From UBA7985 sp965661545 (GTDB lineage: Bacteria; Pseudomonadota; Alphaproteobacteria; UBA7985), in assembly GCA_965661545.1 (NCBI GenBank), contig CBFIEF010000007.1:48494-112493 (forward strand): DNA of 64,000 nt, read 5' to 3'. The stretch's first letter is position 1, and each line of letters opens with the position of its first letter. The notes beneath the pieces were generated by a model. The model had not been told where the DNA came from. It worked only from the letters and a program-made list of their open reading frames with translations, and searched no databases. Positions 42,269-51,894 of this stretch are shown here, piece by piece. The translations under genes and the position numbers were made by a program.

Positions 42269-43513
42269 TCACCCTGCCGCTGCTGATGGCGCAGGAGCAG
42301 GCGTTGGAATGCCGCCAAAGCGCACGATAACGCCGAATATGATTAGCGGCACCAGAACGATCAGCGCGAAAACTTGCAGACCAACCCAGCCAAACAGCAC
42401 CAAACACGCCCCGGACGTCAGCGCCGCAACCGCAGAAAAGCTGGAAACGATCATGTCGTTCACGCCTTGCGCCCGCAACTTATCCCCTGAGCTCGCCAAG
42501 GACGCCACCATAATGGCCCCGCCAACGTACAGAAAATTCCACCCAAAGCCGAGCAGCGTCAGCGCAATCAAAAACGCCCAGAGTGCGGGCGCCAACATCG
42601 CCACCACTGCGGCACCAACCATAAAGGCCATGCCGATCGCGATGAACCGATCACGACGCAGAATGCGCACCAGTGGGCCGCTGAACAGTGACGGCGCGAA
42701 CATGGCCAAAACGTGCGCTTGGATCATGTAGGTATTGATCTCGAAAGCATAACCCGCCGCCCGCATCTCTAGGGAGGAGGCAACCATCAGCAGGGTCATA
42801 ACCCCATACCCAACGGCACCACCAAAGACGGCAAACCAATACAGCGGGTTGGACAGAACCTCGGTTTTGACCCGGCGCCCCTCGGCACGTGCCTTAGCCT
42901 TCGCAGCCTGTGCTTCGCGGACAGTCTCGGCATCGTTTGGAAAGGGCAGAAAGATCAGGATCACCACCACGATACCGCACACAAACCCCAGCATCAGATA
43001 CGGCGCGATAAAGCCCTCGAACGGGAAAACAACCCCCGCAGACCGCGCCAGCGTTGGCCCGAGAAAACCAGCCAAAACGCCGCCAAACAGCGCTAACGAA
43101 ATGGCCATCTCACGCAAATCGGCGGGTGAGCGGTCAATGGCCGCAAACCGCAGCGAGGCCAATCCAGCGAGGAAAATGCCCAGCATCATGTGCCCCGCGC
43201 ACAGCAGCACGAAACTTTCCGTCGCAACCGAAAGCGCGGAAACCAGTCCCGCCCCGACGCCAAACAAACTAGCCAGAATGTTCACTGGCTTCCGCCCAAC
43301 GCGCGCCATGAGCATGGTCAGCGGCACCGCAGACCCCATAAGCGCCACAAACTGCACGCCATAGGGAACAGTCGCCAGCGACCGATCCGGCGCAAGTTGC
43401 TCGCCCGCCAGTGACGTGACCGCCACCGCGACAGTCGCTGCACTGGTCCCAAGTCCCATGCACAGGGAAAGCACCAAAACGCCGATGGGTAGTCTTAGGA
43501 GATCGCGAAACAT
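42269..43513 (-). CDS. MFS transporter in the glycolate operon
   Basis: This 414-residue protein has twelve predicted membrane helices of the major facilitator superfamily (motif MLMARVGRKPVNIL after helix 2). It lies between a CitE-like lyase gene (8-base gap) and the regulator gene (28-base gap) and is likely cotranscribed with glcDEF. It may import glycolate or a related acid; known GlcA permeases belong to another family, so this would be a different solution. Substrate is inference. Confidence 0.85.
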   Translation of the reverse strand: MFRDLLRLPIGVLVLSLCMGLGTSAATVAVAVTSLAGEQLAPDRSLATVPYGVQFVALMGSAVPLTMLMARVGRKPVNILASLFGVGAGLVSALSVATESFVLLCAGHMMLGIFLAGLASLRFAAIDRSPADLREMAISLALFGGVLAGFLGPTLARSAGVVFPFEGFIAPYLMLGFVCGIVVVILIFLPFPNDAETVREAQAAKAKARAEGRRVKTEVLSNPLYWFAVFGGAVGYGVMTLLMVASSLEMRAAGYAFEINTYMIQAHVLAMFAPSLFSGPLVRILRRDRFIAIGMAFMVGAAVVAMLAPALWAFLIALTLLGFGWNFLYVGGAIMVASLASSGDKLRAQGVNDMIVSSFSAVAALTSGACLVLFGWVGLQVFALIVLVPLIIFGVIVRFGGIPTPAPAPSAAAG

Positions 43514-43521
43514 GACTGGTC

Positions 43522-44385
43522 CTATCCCTGAAACAGATTGAGCGCCTTGGCTCGACGAAGGATTTCTTGCGCGCCACCGATGTGCAGCCGTTCGACCATT
43601 TCGCCATTAATTTGAATGGCACCCTTATCGGTATTCGTCGGTTCCGCAAAGGTGGAAATAATGGCCTGCGCGCGCTCAATGTCCGCCGAGGTTGGGGCAA
43701 AGGCGCGATTACACGGCTCGATTTGTGCGGGGTGGATCAGCGTTTTTCCCTGCATCCCCAAATCAGCGCCCTGTTCGCACTCCGTGGCAAAAGCGTCTAA
43801 GGCACGCAAGTTGTTCGAGACGCTGTCCAACACGCCCAGCCCCGCCGCGCTGGCGGCCAGCACAACTTCGCTGAACCACGGCAGCATGTTCCAGCGGCCC
43901 TCGACCTGCCGAACGCCAGTGTCCTTGGCCAGGTCATTCGCGCCGATGACAAAGGCTGTCAGCGACGGCGCGATTACGCTGGCCTGTCGAGCCAGATCGC
44001 GGATGTTCAGGATTGCTTGCGGGGTTTCGATCATCACCCACAGCGCCGCCCGGCTTCCCCCCAAACCCGCCTGACAAGCCCCAAGCTCGTCCAGCGTCGA
44101 TATTTTGGGCACAACCACTGCGTCCGCCTGCTGCGCGATGGGCCAGTCGTGTGTGATTTCGGCAGTGTCGAGACCATTGGTCCGCACGGCCACCGTGCGC
44201 TCCCCAAAGCCGCCCTCGCCCAATGCTTTCTGAACATTGGCCCGCGCGCCGTCTTTCGCGTCGGGCGCAACCGAGTCCTCGAGATCGAGAATCACAGCAT
44301 CGCAGTCCAAGGTGCGGGCCTTTTCCATTGCGCGGGTATTGCTGCCCGGCATGAACAGGGCGGAACGGGGTAAACTGTGCTTCAT
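43522..44385 (-). CDS. HpcH/HpaI aldolase / CitE-like acyl-CoA lyase
   Basis: This 287-residue TIM-barrel lyase has the CitE/malyl-CoA lyase start RSALFMPGSNTRAMEKA, the acid residues of VILDLEDSVAPDAK and Mg-binding residues typical of the family (E in MIETPQA, D in GANDLAKD). Such enzymes cleave or form C-C bonds between acetyl-CoA or propionyl-CoA and glyoxylate or oxaloacetate-type partners. As first gene of the glycolate operon it could use the glyoxylate made by GlcDEF. It is divergent from an MFS gene. Confidence 0.85.
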   Translation of the reverse strand: MKHSLPRSALFMPGSNTRAMEKARTLDCDAVILDLEDSVAPDAKDGARANVQKALGEGGFGERTVAVRTNGLDTAEITHDWPIAQQADAVVVPKISTLDELGACQAGLGGSRAALWVMIETPQAILNIRDLARQASVIAPSLTAFVIGANDLAKDTGVRQVEGRWNMLPWFSEVVLAASAAGLGVLDSVSNNLRALDAFATECEQGADLGMQGKTLIHPAQIEPCNRAFAPTSADIERAQAIISTFAEPTNTDKGAIQINGEMVERLHIGGAQEILRRAKALNLFQG

Positions 44386-44483
44386 GGCGTAACCCAAACA
44401 CCGACACTTTGCCGTGTCGAGGTATGGCGGGTCTGCGCAAACTTTCATGGCGCACCCAGCGCTTTGTGAGCAAGGGTGGATCT

Positions 44484-45707
44484 ATGGTTCATTTTGACCC
44501 GAACTCACCCAACGCCCTGCGCCATCCTTTGTACCTTCAATGGACCATTGGTTTTGCCATTGGCACTGTTGGCCTTTGGATGACACGGCTTACGCTGGGT
44601 TATGTGGTGTGGGAGCTAACGCAATCGCCTGCGCTAACGGGTCTGACGGCGTTCTTGATCCTTGCGATGCCGGGGATTTTAGGGCCGTTTTTGGGGGTTT
44701 GGATCGAGAATCTAGACCCAAAACGCGTGATTGTCTGGGTTCAGTTCCTCAATCTCGGTGTGTATCTGGCGCTGGCAATCATCGCCTACATCGGTAAAGA
44801 ATCGGTGGTTCCTTATATAATCGCAGCTGCTGCCATCGGGATCGTCATCGCCATCTGGCAACCGGCTCGCTTAGTGATGCCGACACTGCTGGTCCCAGAC
44901 GAGGCGCTGGCCTCCGCCGTCGCAATCAACTCGACGCTGTTTAACACCGCACGCATCATTGGCCCGGCTCTGGCTGCTTGGGCCATTGCCTTTGGAGACG
45001 TGGCGCTGGCCTTTTTTGCGGGTTTCCTGCTTTACGCTGTCTTCTTTTTCGCCGTCCTGTTTCTGCGCACACAGCGTGTCCAGAAGGACAGTCCGCGCGG
45101 CTCCTTCCTCGATCGCTTACTCGGCGGTATCGAGCAAGCCCGCAGCATTCCGATTGTCGCCCTCGCCATGGCGGCAACCATGTTCTCCGGCTTCTTTAGC
45201 CGCTCGGTGGTAGAGTTGATGCCCGCCATTAACGGCGCGCTGATTACCAACGGAACCGCCCAAACACTCGGTTATCTGACCTCTGCCGCTGGCGCAGGCG
45301 CGATCCTGATGGGCCTGTGGCTCGCCACCCGGCGCGGCACCACACGGCAGATGCTTGGCTACTTATTCGGTGGCGGCATTATTGGCGGCCTCGCCGTCTG
45401 CGCCATGGCGCTTGCCACAACAGTTTGGGTCTTGTTGCCACTGTCGCTGATTTCTGGCGCTGCGGGCAGTCTGACGCTGGTTGGCAGCCAATCGACCATC
45501 CTGCAAACCGCACCAAAGGCCTTCAGAACCCGCATCATGGCGCTGTGGGGCGCAGTTGCCTTTGGCGGCATGGGGTTCGGCGGTGTGGCAAGCGGGATTT
45601 TTGCGTCGGTGGTGGGCCTCCCTTGGACTTTGAGCCTGTTCGGACTGATCGGCGCCTTGGGCAGTGCCGCGCTTTGGATCTACACACACAGACGCGTGAC
45701 GGGATGA
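44484..45707 (+). CDS. MFS exporter (EntS-like)
   Basis: This 407-residue protein has about 11-12 membrane helices and resembles the EntS/MFS_3 branch (N-terminus LYLQWTIGFAIGTVGLWMTRL). These proteins usually export siderophores or other metabolites. The start at 44484 has AAGGGTGG before it; an ORF reaching back to 44409 is not supported. It is divergent from the CitE-like gene. No siderophore genes are visible, so the substrate is open. Confidence 0.8.
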   Translation: MVHFDPNSPNALRHPLYLQWTIGFAIGTVGLWMTRLTLGYVVWELTQSPALTGLTAFLILAMPGILGPFLGVWIENLDPKRVIVWVQFLNLGVYLALAIIAYIGKESVVPYIIAAAAIGIVIAIWQPARLVMPTLLVPDEALASAVAINSTLFNTARIIGPALAAWAIAFGDVALAFFAGFLLYAVFFFAVLFLRTQRVQKDSPRGSFLDRLLGGIEQARSIPIVALAMAATMFSGFFSRSVVELMPAINGALITNGTAQTLGYLTSAAGAGAILMGLWLATRRGTTRQMLGYLFGGGIIGGLAVCAMALATTVWVLLPLSLISGAAGSLTLVGSQSTILQTAPKAFRTRIMALWGAVAFGGMGFGGVASGIFASVVGLPWTLSLFGLIGALGSAALWIYTHRRVTG

Positions 45708-45750
45708 AAATAGTCCACAGGCCGCTAAAGCGATTTTTCATCCCGATTTT
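45701..45750 (+). terminator. Terminator of the EntS-like gene
   Basis: GGGATGAAAA (45701-45710) pairs perfectly with TTTTCATCCC (45735-45744), and GATTTTT follows. The TGA stop codon of the MFS gene lies in the left arm. The loop is long (24 bases), which lowers confidence as an intrinsic terminator. Confidence 0.6.
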
Positions 45751-45796
45751 TGAAAGTTATTGCTCAATAAATCCTGATATATCGGATAATTCACAC

Positions 45797-45813
45797 AAAA
45801 CTTCGTAAGTTTT
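45797..45813. promoter_or_regulatory. Palindrome upstream of ald
   Basis: AAAACTT-CGT-AAGTTTT is a 7-base inverted repeat 50 bases before the alanine dehydrogenase start, in an AT-rich promoter region that also holds the near-palindrome CCTGATATATCGG. Lrp/AldR regulators commonly bind before ald genes; no such regulator is next to it. Confidence 0.35.
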
Positions 45814-45863
45814 GCCTTTAAAGAGCCGCTATCATCCACCTAAGAAACAAAAGGATGATACCC

Positions 45864-46979
45864 ATGATCGTTGGCGTTCCAAAAGAAATTAAGAACCGTG
45901 AATACCGCGTCGGCCTCACCCCCGATAGCGTGAGTGAATTTGTAGCGCATGGTCACAAGGTTGTCGTTGAGACGAACGCGGGCATGGGTGTTGGCGCAGC
46001 AGACGCGGCCTATGTCGCCGCTGGCGCGACCATTCTGGGCACAGCTGCAGAAGTCTTCGAGACCGCTGAAATGATCGTGAAGGTAAAAGAGCCGCAAGCC
46101 GTTGAGCGCGCGATGCTGAAGCCTCATCACCTGCTGTACACCTACCTGCACCTCGCACCCGATGCGCCACAGACACAGGATCTCATCAAGTCCGGCGCGA
46201 CCTGTATCGCATACGAAACCGTCACGGCGACCGGCGGCGGTCTTCCGTTGCTCAAGCCAATGTCTGAAGTCGCAGGCCGCATGTCGGTTCTTGCCGGCGC
46301 GCATTACCTGCAAAAGGCAACCAACGGCGCAGGCGTTCTGGTGAGTGGCGTACCGGGTGTTGCACCTGCGAACGTCGTTGTTATCGGCGGCGGTGTTGTG
46401 GGCTTCAACGCAGCTGAAATGGCCGTTGGTCTGCAGGCGAACGTGACCATCCTCGACCGTAACCTGCTAACGCTTGAGCGGATCAACCACCACTTCGGTG
46501 CGCAAGCACGCGCGATCTACTCCACCACCGCAGCGGTTGCGAGCGCGGTTGAGCAAGCCGATTTGGTGATCGGCGCAGTTCTCATCCCGGGCGCAAACGC
46601 GCCAAAGCTGGTCACCAGCGATATGATCAACTCCATGAAGCCCGGCAGTGTTGTCGTGGATGTGGCAATTGACCAAGGCGGATGTTTCGAAACCTCCAAG
46701 GCAACCACGCACGACGAACCAGTCTATGACGTCAACGGCGTTGTTCACTACTGTGTCGCAAACATGCCCGGCGCGTACGCGCACACATCAGCTTATGCGC
46801 TGAACAACGCGACTTTGCCATTTGGTTTGGCTTTGGCAGACAAAGGCTGGAAACAAGCCCTTCGTGACGATGCGCACCTCGCTAACGGTCTGAATGTATG
46901 GGATGGCAAGATTACGAACGAGCCAGTCGCACAGGCCCAAGGTCTTGATTTCACACCATTAAGTACTGCTTTGGCCTAG
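45864..46979 (+). CDS. ald: Alanine dehydrogenase
   Basis: This 371-residue enzyme, the standard family length, oxidises L-alanine to pyruvate and ammonia with NAD, or runs in reverse to fix ammonia. The N-terminus MIVGVPKEIKNRE and the nucleotide-binding GGGVVGFNAAEMA block are characteristic; K74/H95 catalytic positions fit the KVKEP and YLHLA blocks. The ATG at 45864 is used because AAAGGA lies at proper distance. AT-rich sequence upstream is its promoter. Confidence 0.95.
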   Translation: MIVGVPKEIKNREYRVGLTPDSVSEFVAHGHKVVVETNAGMGVGAADAAYVAAGATILGTAAEVFETAEMIVKVKEPQAVERAMLKPHHLLYTYLHLAPDAPQTQDLIKSGATCIAYETVTATGGGLPLLKPMSEVAGRMSVLAGAHYLQKATNGAGVLVSGVPGVAPANVVVIGGGVVGFNAAEMAVGLQANVTILDRNLLTLERINHHFGAQARAIYSTTAAVASAVEQADLVIGAVLIPGANAPKLVTSDMINSMKPGSVVVDVAIDQGGCFETSKATTHDEPVYDVNGVVHYCVANMPGAYAHTSAYALNNATLPFGLALADKGWKQALRDDAHLANGLNVWDGKITNEPVAQAQGLDFTPLSTALA

Positions 46980-47170
46980 CCTCCCGGGTCATTGACTGCG
47001 AGGGTCGGTCCCGTATCGTCCCTCGCCCTCCTCCCCTTTGTTGGAGGATAATTCCTGAACGTTCGCTAAAATTGTTCAAGCTTGCATAGAATTTGCTCTC
47101 CCATTTGATAGCACGACAACTAAAGATTCTGGAAAAAGAACCAATTTCTCGGAATAATGTCGTCTGAGGA

Positions 47171-48556
47171 ATGGGAACAAACGAATTGCAGCGCTTCGCC
47201 GCCCTTTTTTGCGCACTGTTTTTGAGTGCAACGGTTCAAGCCGAAACCATGTTGGTCTTCGACGGCTCGAACTCTATGTGGGGCGAAATTGACCGTGTTG
47301 CAAAGATTGAGATTGCCAAGGACGCGGTGAACACCCTCCTCGACGACTGGAACCCAGCCGAGCCACTGGGCCTGCTTGCCTATGGTCATCGTGACGCGCG
47401 TTCGTGTCAGGATATCGAAGTTCTCGCCCAGCCCGGCTCAACCTTTGGTGAGATCCGCCGCGCCGTGCAGAACGTCATGCCTCAAGGCCGCACGCCACTC
47501 ACAGACTCTCTGCTCGCCGCCAGTCGCGCACTTAAGATTGATGATGCGGAGAATCCAACAGTGATTGTGCTCACGGACGGGACTGAAAATTGTCAGCGCG
47601 ATCCCTGTGAAGTTGCCGCAATCCTCAAAGAATATCGCGCCGATTTTCGGGTGCACGTGATCGGCTTTAACGTCGAGCCGGTGGCAAAGGATAATCTGAC
47701 GTGCTTGAGCGACCAGACTGGCGGCGCATTCTTTGCCGCGGATACGAAGCAGGAATTGATGCAGTCGATGCAGGAGGTCGCCGTCCTAGTCGCACAGGAT
47801 GTTCGCCAAGTGCCGAAGGAGCCGAAAGCACAGCCCTCCAGGCGGTTGCGGAATTTCCTGGATGACCGGGCGCGTGAAACCACGCTAGAGCCAGAACTTT
47901 CCCCTGCGAAACCAAGCAAGAACGCCGATGATGTTCGTCCCAGCGATCCGGGTCGCATCCTGACTGAGCGTGTTCGGGAGACCATTGCCCAGTCCATGAA
48001 CGACCAGCCAAACGGCAACCCAAAAAATCCAAACGCAACTGTTTTCGCCTTTGGCGGCTCACAGGTTGCCTTTACCATCAGCTTGGCCGAGGGAATGGAC
48101 CCAACCTTTGGCTTCAAAGATCCAACATGGACGATTTATGAGCGGCGAGGTCAGGCGCGAGGGCGGCAATGGATTGTCAGCAAAGCGCAGCGCCCAACTT
48201 TTGATCTGCCCGTTGGTGATTATTTCGTGGTGCTGAGCGCCGAAAACGTGCGCTACAACTATGCATTTTCTGTCACTGATACCTTGCCCAAGCGGCATGT
48301 CATCACGCTGAACTTGGGTGCGTTAAACATTGAAGTCGAAAACGACGACGTGCTGGATATCTATGCTTTCCGTTTTGAACGAGGGCCGGAAAACCCCAGC
48401 TTGGACCTGCAAGTCCGAGGGCCGTGGTCTCAAACATTGCTGCTGCCACCGGGCACTTACATTGTCCAAGGGCGCATGAAGGATCGTCGCTCTACCGTCG
48501 GCCCTCTCATCATCGCACCGGGTCAAACCACCCAAGCCCGGATTCTCGTCCGCTAG
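47171..48556 (+). CDS. Secreted von Willebrand factor A domain protein
   Basis: This 461-residue protein has a signal peptide (residues 1-24, ending VQAE) and a VWA domain from about 27 to 205. The metal-ion-dependent adhesion site is D31-x-S33-x-S35, a later Thr in GRTPLTDS, and an Asp in VLTDGTEN. Residues about 215-290 are polar and proline-rich, probably disordered. The C-terminal part (290-461) is beta-rich with no family I recognise. It is probably periplasmic and binds a partner protein. It is convergent with glnE and overlaps its end by 4 bases. Confidence 0.85.
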   Translation: MGTNELQRFAALFCALFLSATVQAETMLVFDGSNSMWGEIDRVAKIEIAKDAVNTLLDDWNPAEPLGLLAYGHRDARSCQDIEVLAQPGSTFGEIRRAVQNVMPQGRTPLTDSLLAASRALKIDDAENPTVIVLTDGTENCQRDPCEVAAILKEYRADFRVHVIGFNVEPVAKDNLTCLSDQTGGAFFAADTKQELMQSMQEVAVLVAQDVRQVPKEPKAQPSRRLRNFLDDRARETTLEPELSPAKPSKNADDVRPSDPGRILTERVRETIAQSMNDQPNGNPKNPNATVFAFGGSQVAFTISLAEGMDPTFGFKDPTWTIYERRGQARGRQWIVSKAQRPTFDLPVGDYFVVLSAENVRYNYAFSVTDTLPKRHVITLNLGALNIEVENDDVLDIYAFRFERGPENPSLDLQVRGPWSQTLLLPPGTYIVQGRMKDRRSTVGPLIIAPGQTTQARILVR

Positions 48557-51138
48557 CCGTCGTCGGTCCAGCGAACCGCTTGTTCCTGATACTCAACCCA
48601 CTCGATATTCAGTGCCTTTGCTTGGCTGTCGAGGTGCCAGTCTACAGCGTTTGAGACGCGATGGGCGACCGACTCAATGTCATCAATGGTAACGCCCAAG
48701 CGCTGCATCCACTGGGGGCCAAAAAGCCGTCCAGCAAAGAACCAATCCCGCAACCGTCGCAAGTCCTCGTGCGCACCAGTCAATTCTGGATGCGTCTCTC
48801 CCCACAGCATAGCCAAGCCATCGTGTTCCACGACGGCGGCTTCCGGGCGTTCTGCCCCGCCGCGCAGTGTTTCGACCGCCAGCAGGTATTCCAACTCCAT
48901 CAAGCCACCAGGGCGCAGTTTCACTTCGCTGGGGTCGTCAGGACGGTCATAAATCCGCTGATCCCGCAGCCGCAAAAGCATGCGATAGGCGTCAGCGGTC
49001 AGTTGCGTGAGATCACGAGGCCGACGCAAGACCCGCTGCTTTACCGCATTGACCCGCTGGCGCAGGGCTTCTGAGCCAGAAAGGGGGCGCATGGGCACTT
49101 GAGCGATGTGTTCCCACGTTTTGGCGCGTTCCAGATGGTGTGTTTCGAAGGAAGCGAGACTGATTGTCGGCGGTCCAGAGCGGCCAGAGGGGCGCAGGCG
49201 CGTATCCACTTCCCACACCCGCCCTTCTCGCATCTGCGCGTTAAAGGCGGTGTTGAAGCGCGCAGCGACCACGTTGGCGTCTTCGAGTTCCCAGCCCTCC
49301 TCCACCACAAAAATTAGGTCCAGATCGGAATGCGGTGCCATCGCCCGCATCCCCATCTTCCCCATACCCAGAATACACAGCGGGAAGGCGTCTAGACCCA
49401 AGTCCTCCATGACCATATCTGCAACCAGCGTCAAAGCGGCTTCGGCCAGTTGGGTCAGGTGCAGTTCGGCGCTTTTGATGGTGGCGCTGCCGTTAAAGAC
49501 AGACAAATACGTCAGATAGAGCTGTTCGTTCACCCACGCGCGCGCCGCCTCCAACTTACCCTCATAACTGCCTGCCGCCGCGATCATCGCTCGGCCTTGA
49601 TCCAATTCAGGACCAACGGGCAAGACGCCTGCGCGCCCCAGCAGACCGTCAACAACGTGCGCCGATTGTTGCAGCAGCGAGGTCATGGCAGGAGCTTGGA
49701 ACAGCGGCGGGACGACAGCTTCGAACAGTTTTGGATCGTTGCTCAGCAGCTTCAGGTACTGGCCTCGGTTGCCCAGGCGTCGAAACAGCCCGTCTGCCGC
49801 TTTCATGCTGTCCAATGGATCAGCCGTTTGGCTCGCATGGTCCCATATCCATCCCGGCGCTTTGCCCGATCCTGCTTCCTGCTCCCACGTTTGCAGGCGG
49901 TCTTTGATGAATTCGTCGTCCTCCGCAATATCGCTATCGGGGACTGTCGTGGTCGCTGGCCGTTCAACATCGGCAAACAAGGGCGAAACGGTTTGATCGA
50001 CGAACTGCCGAACGTCGGCGATTTCTCGGCCCAACTCAGCCCATGAACGTGCCCCGCTCCGCTCGGCAAGCCATTCCTGCTGTGCTGGGTCTTCGGGCAC
50101 AAAGTGCGTGTGGCCATCCGCCCAATACTGCACCCGGTTTTCCAACCCCCGCAGCAACCAGTAACAGCGCTCCATTTCTGCTGCCGTCTCTGGCTCAACA
50201 ATGCCTTCGGCTGCTAACCCCTGCAAAGCGGTCATGGTCGATGGGGTTTGCAGGTGCGGGTAACGTCCACCCCACAGCAATTGCTGCGCATTCACGAAAA
50301 ACTCGATATCGCGGATGCCACCGCTGCCAAGTTTCAAGTGAAACCCCGCTGTTTGCTCCAGCGGAGTCTCGTTCTTCCGCTCTTGAGCCAGATCAGGATG
50401 TTCTCGCCGGATCCGGGATTTCAGGTGGGCAATCTCCTGAATCATGGAGAAATCCAAATGCCGCCGCCACAGGTAGGGGTGCAAACTGCGCAGGAAGTTT
50501 TGCCCCGCTGCCTTGTCGCCCGCCACCACCCGCGCCTTGATCATCGCCAAACGACGCCATGGTGCAGCGCGGTAGAAGTGATAGTCCTCGCCCGCTTCGG
50601 TCGACATCGACAAATCAGTGACGGAGGGATCAGGCCGCAACCGCCAATCGGTACGCCAGACAAACGCGCCCGCCTTGTGACCATCCACCATCTGCGTGAA
50701 CGTGCGCAGTACGCGGGCGGTGATATCTGCCCGGCCCACAAACTCGGGCACCGGCACCGTTTCCGCATCGTAGTAGGCCACGAGATCCACATCGCTTGAG
50801 AAGTTTAGATCAGCCCCGCCAAGCTTACCCAAACCCAGCACAAACAAGCCCGGTACAGCCGCGGTGTCGCTAAGGTCGGCGGGAACAAATCGAGCGGCTT
50901 GCTTGGTTTCACGCCAGCTTGCGGCCAAGGCCTCATCCAAACTAGCGTCTGCGTAGTCGGTCCACTGCGCACCCAGTTCCCGCACAGAGTGCGTGGCCGC
51001 ACTGTCCTGCGCGATATAATCTCGCTGCTGCTGGCGCTTATCCGCCAAAAGGCGATTTCTGGTTGTTTCTTGCGAAACACCCTGCGTCTCAGATTGGGAC
51101 AAACGCTCTGCGAGTATCCAGTTTGCAGTTTCGCGCAT
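48553..51138 (-). CDS. glnE: Glutamine synthetase adenylyltransferase/adenylyl-removing enzyme
   Basis: This 861-residue bifunctional enzyme attaches or removes AMP on glutamine synthetase according to nitrogen status. The first nucleotidyltransferase domain has GLGKLGGADLNFSSDVD with D116 and D118; the second has GMGKMGMRAMAPHSDLD with D605 and D607. It is shorter than the E. coli enzyme (946), mostly at the N-terminus and linker. The start is sound: AAAGGAG lies 6 bases before it and a TAA codon is directly upstream in frame. The end overlaps the convergent VWA gene by 4 bases. Confidence 0.94.
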   Translation of the reverse strand: MRETANWILAERLSQSETQGVSQETTRNRLLADKRQQQRDYIAQDSAATHSVRELGAQWTDYADASLDEALAASWRETKQAARFVPADLSDTAAVPGLFVLGLGKLGGADLNFSSDVDLVAYYDAETVPVPEFVGRADITARVLRTFTQMVDGHKAGAFVWRTDWRLRPDPSVTDLSMSTEAGEDYHFYRAAPWRRLAMIKARVVAGDKAAGQNFLRSLHPYLWRRHLDFSMIQEIAHLKSRIRREHPDLAQERKNETPLEQTAGFHLKLGSGGIRDIEFFVNAQQLLWGGRYPHLQTPSTMTALQGLAAEGIVEPETAAEMERCYWLLRGLENRVQYWADGHTHFVPEDPAQQEWLAERSGARSWAELGREIADVRQFVDQTVSPLFADVERPATTTVPDSDIAEDDEFIKDRLQTWEQEAGSGKAPGWIWDHASQTADPLDSMKAADGLFRRLGNRGQYLKLLSNDPKLFEAVVPPLFQAPAMTSLLQQSAHVVDGLLGRAGVLPVGPELDQGRAMIAAAGSYEGKLEAARAWVNEQLYLTYLSVFNGSATIKSAELHLTQLAEAALTLVADMVMEDLGLDAFPLCILGMGKMGMRAMAPHSDLDLIFVVEEGWELEDANVVAARFNTAFNAQMREGRVWEVDTRLRPSGRSGPPTISLASFETHHLERAKTWEHIAQVPMRPLSGSEALRQRVNAVKQRVLRRPRDLTQLTADAYRMLLRLRDQRIYDRPDDPSEVKLRPGGLMELEYLLAVETLRGGAERPEAAVVEHDGLAMLWGETHPELTGAHEDLRRLRDWFFAGRLFGPQWMQRLGVTIDDIESVAHRVSNAVDWHLDSQAKALNIEWVEYQEQAVRWTDDG

Positions 51139-51403
51139 TTAGGCTCCTTTGGCTTTTTGCCCCCGGTCAAAAGCGACAGCCCGCCTCAACCATGCCAAGA
51201 CAGCGTATAATGGTATGTTCAGCGGCTCTTTCTACACGTTATGACGTACTCAAGCACGATTCTAGGGCGATTATACGCCGACCAACGCGCCTTGGCCCGC
51301 GCTTGGCACCTTGATGAGCAGTGGCGCTTGTAAGGCAAAGGCTTTTTGGCCTGAAACCTTTGCGCCCAGCAAACATTTGAATGGTGCAAGGAGAAATCCG
51401 ACT

Positions 51404-51847
51404 ATGACAACCAAACGCAAAATTCTAAGTCAGCCCGTATTTATTCCAATGGTCACTGGCGCTCTGTTCGCCGATCGGCGAGCCTTTGGCGAAACACGCT
51501 GGCCTGATGAGCCTGCGATGGCGGATCAAGTCATCATCAACATGGACGCAGAGACGACGATGGTCCTGACTCAGCGCAGTAGTGACTTGTCGATGTTCGG
51601 CACCATTGCTGATTTGTGGGATCTTCAGTTTGCCGATGACGATGGGGAAATCTCCGGCGGGACGTTTGTTACGGCTTTTCGTCAGCGCGATTTGCTGATT
51701 TTGCGCCAAGTCGAAGGCGACAAGAAAGTCACCATCGATTTCTCAGCTGAGCACGCTTACGTCGATCGTGGCGATAGCGCTGTTGAGACGTATTCGGACA
51801 TTGAGTTGATTTCTACCGATGCGCCCATGGGTCTGACACGGGTTTAA
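51404..51847 (+). CDS. Hypothetical protein
   Basis: This 147-residue protein is not recognised. Its start is supported by AAGGAG 10 bases before the ATG. It is acidic in its second half, with alternating beta-like segments (TMVLTQRSSD, DLLILRQVEGDKKVTIDFSAEH), no membrane helix and no signal peptide, and looks like a small cytoplasmic beta-rich fold. It sits alone between divergent glnE and a convergent GIY-YIG-like gene. The 265 bases before it contain TATAAT at 51206-51211, with no convincing -35 box. Confidence 0.7.
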   Translation: MTTKRKILSQPVFIPMVTGALFADRRAFGETRWPDEPAMADQVIINMDAETTMVLTQRSSDLSMFGTIADLWDLQFADDDGEISGGTFVTAFRQRDLLILRQVEGDKKVTIDFSAEHAYVDRGDSAVETYSDIELISTDAPMGLTRV

Positions 51848-51864
51848 CCTCCCGCCCGTTGATA

Positions 51865-51894
51865 CGGCGACGCGCTTAATTAACGACGTCGCCG
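51865..51894. terminator. Hairpin at the end of two convergent genes
   Basis: CGGCGACG (51865-51872) pairs perfectly with CGTCGCCG (51887-51894) around a 14-base loop that contains the stop codon of the GIY-YIG-like gene. It has no T-run, so terminator function is tentative. Confidence 0.4.

Noticed and set aside
51206..51211. TATAAT as promoter of the orphan gene at 51404
   Set aside because: No -35 element at suitable spacing was found, so I did not list it as a promoter.
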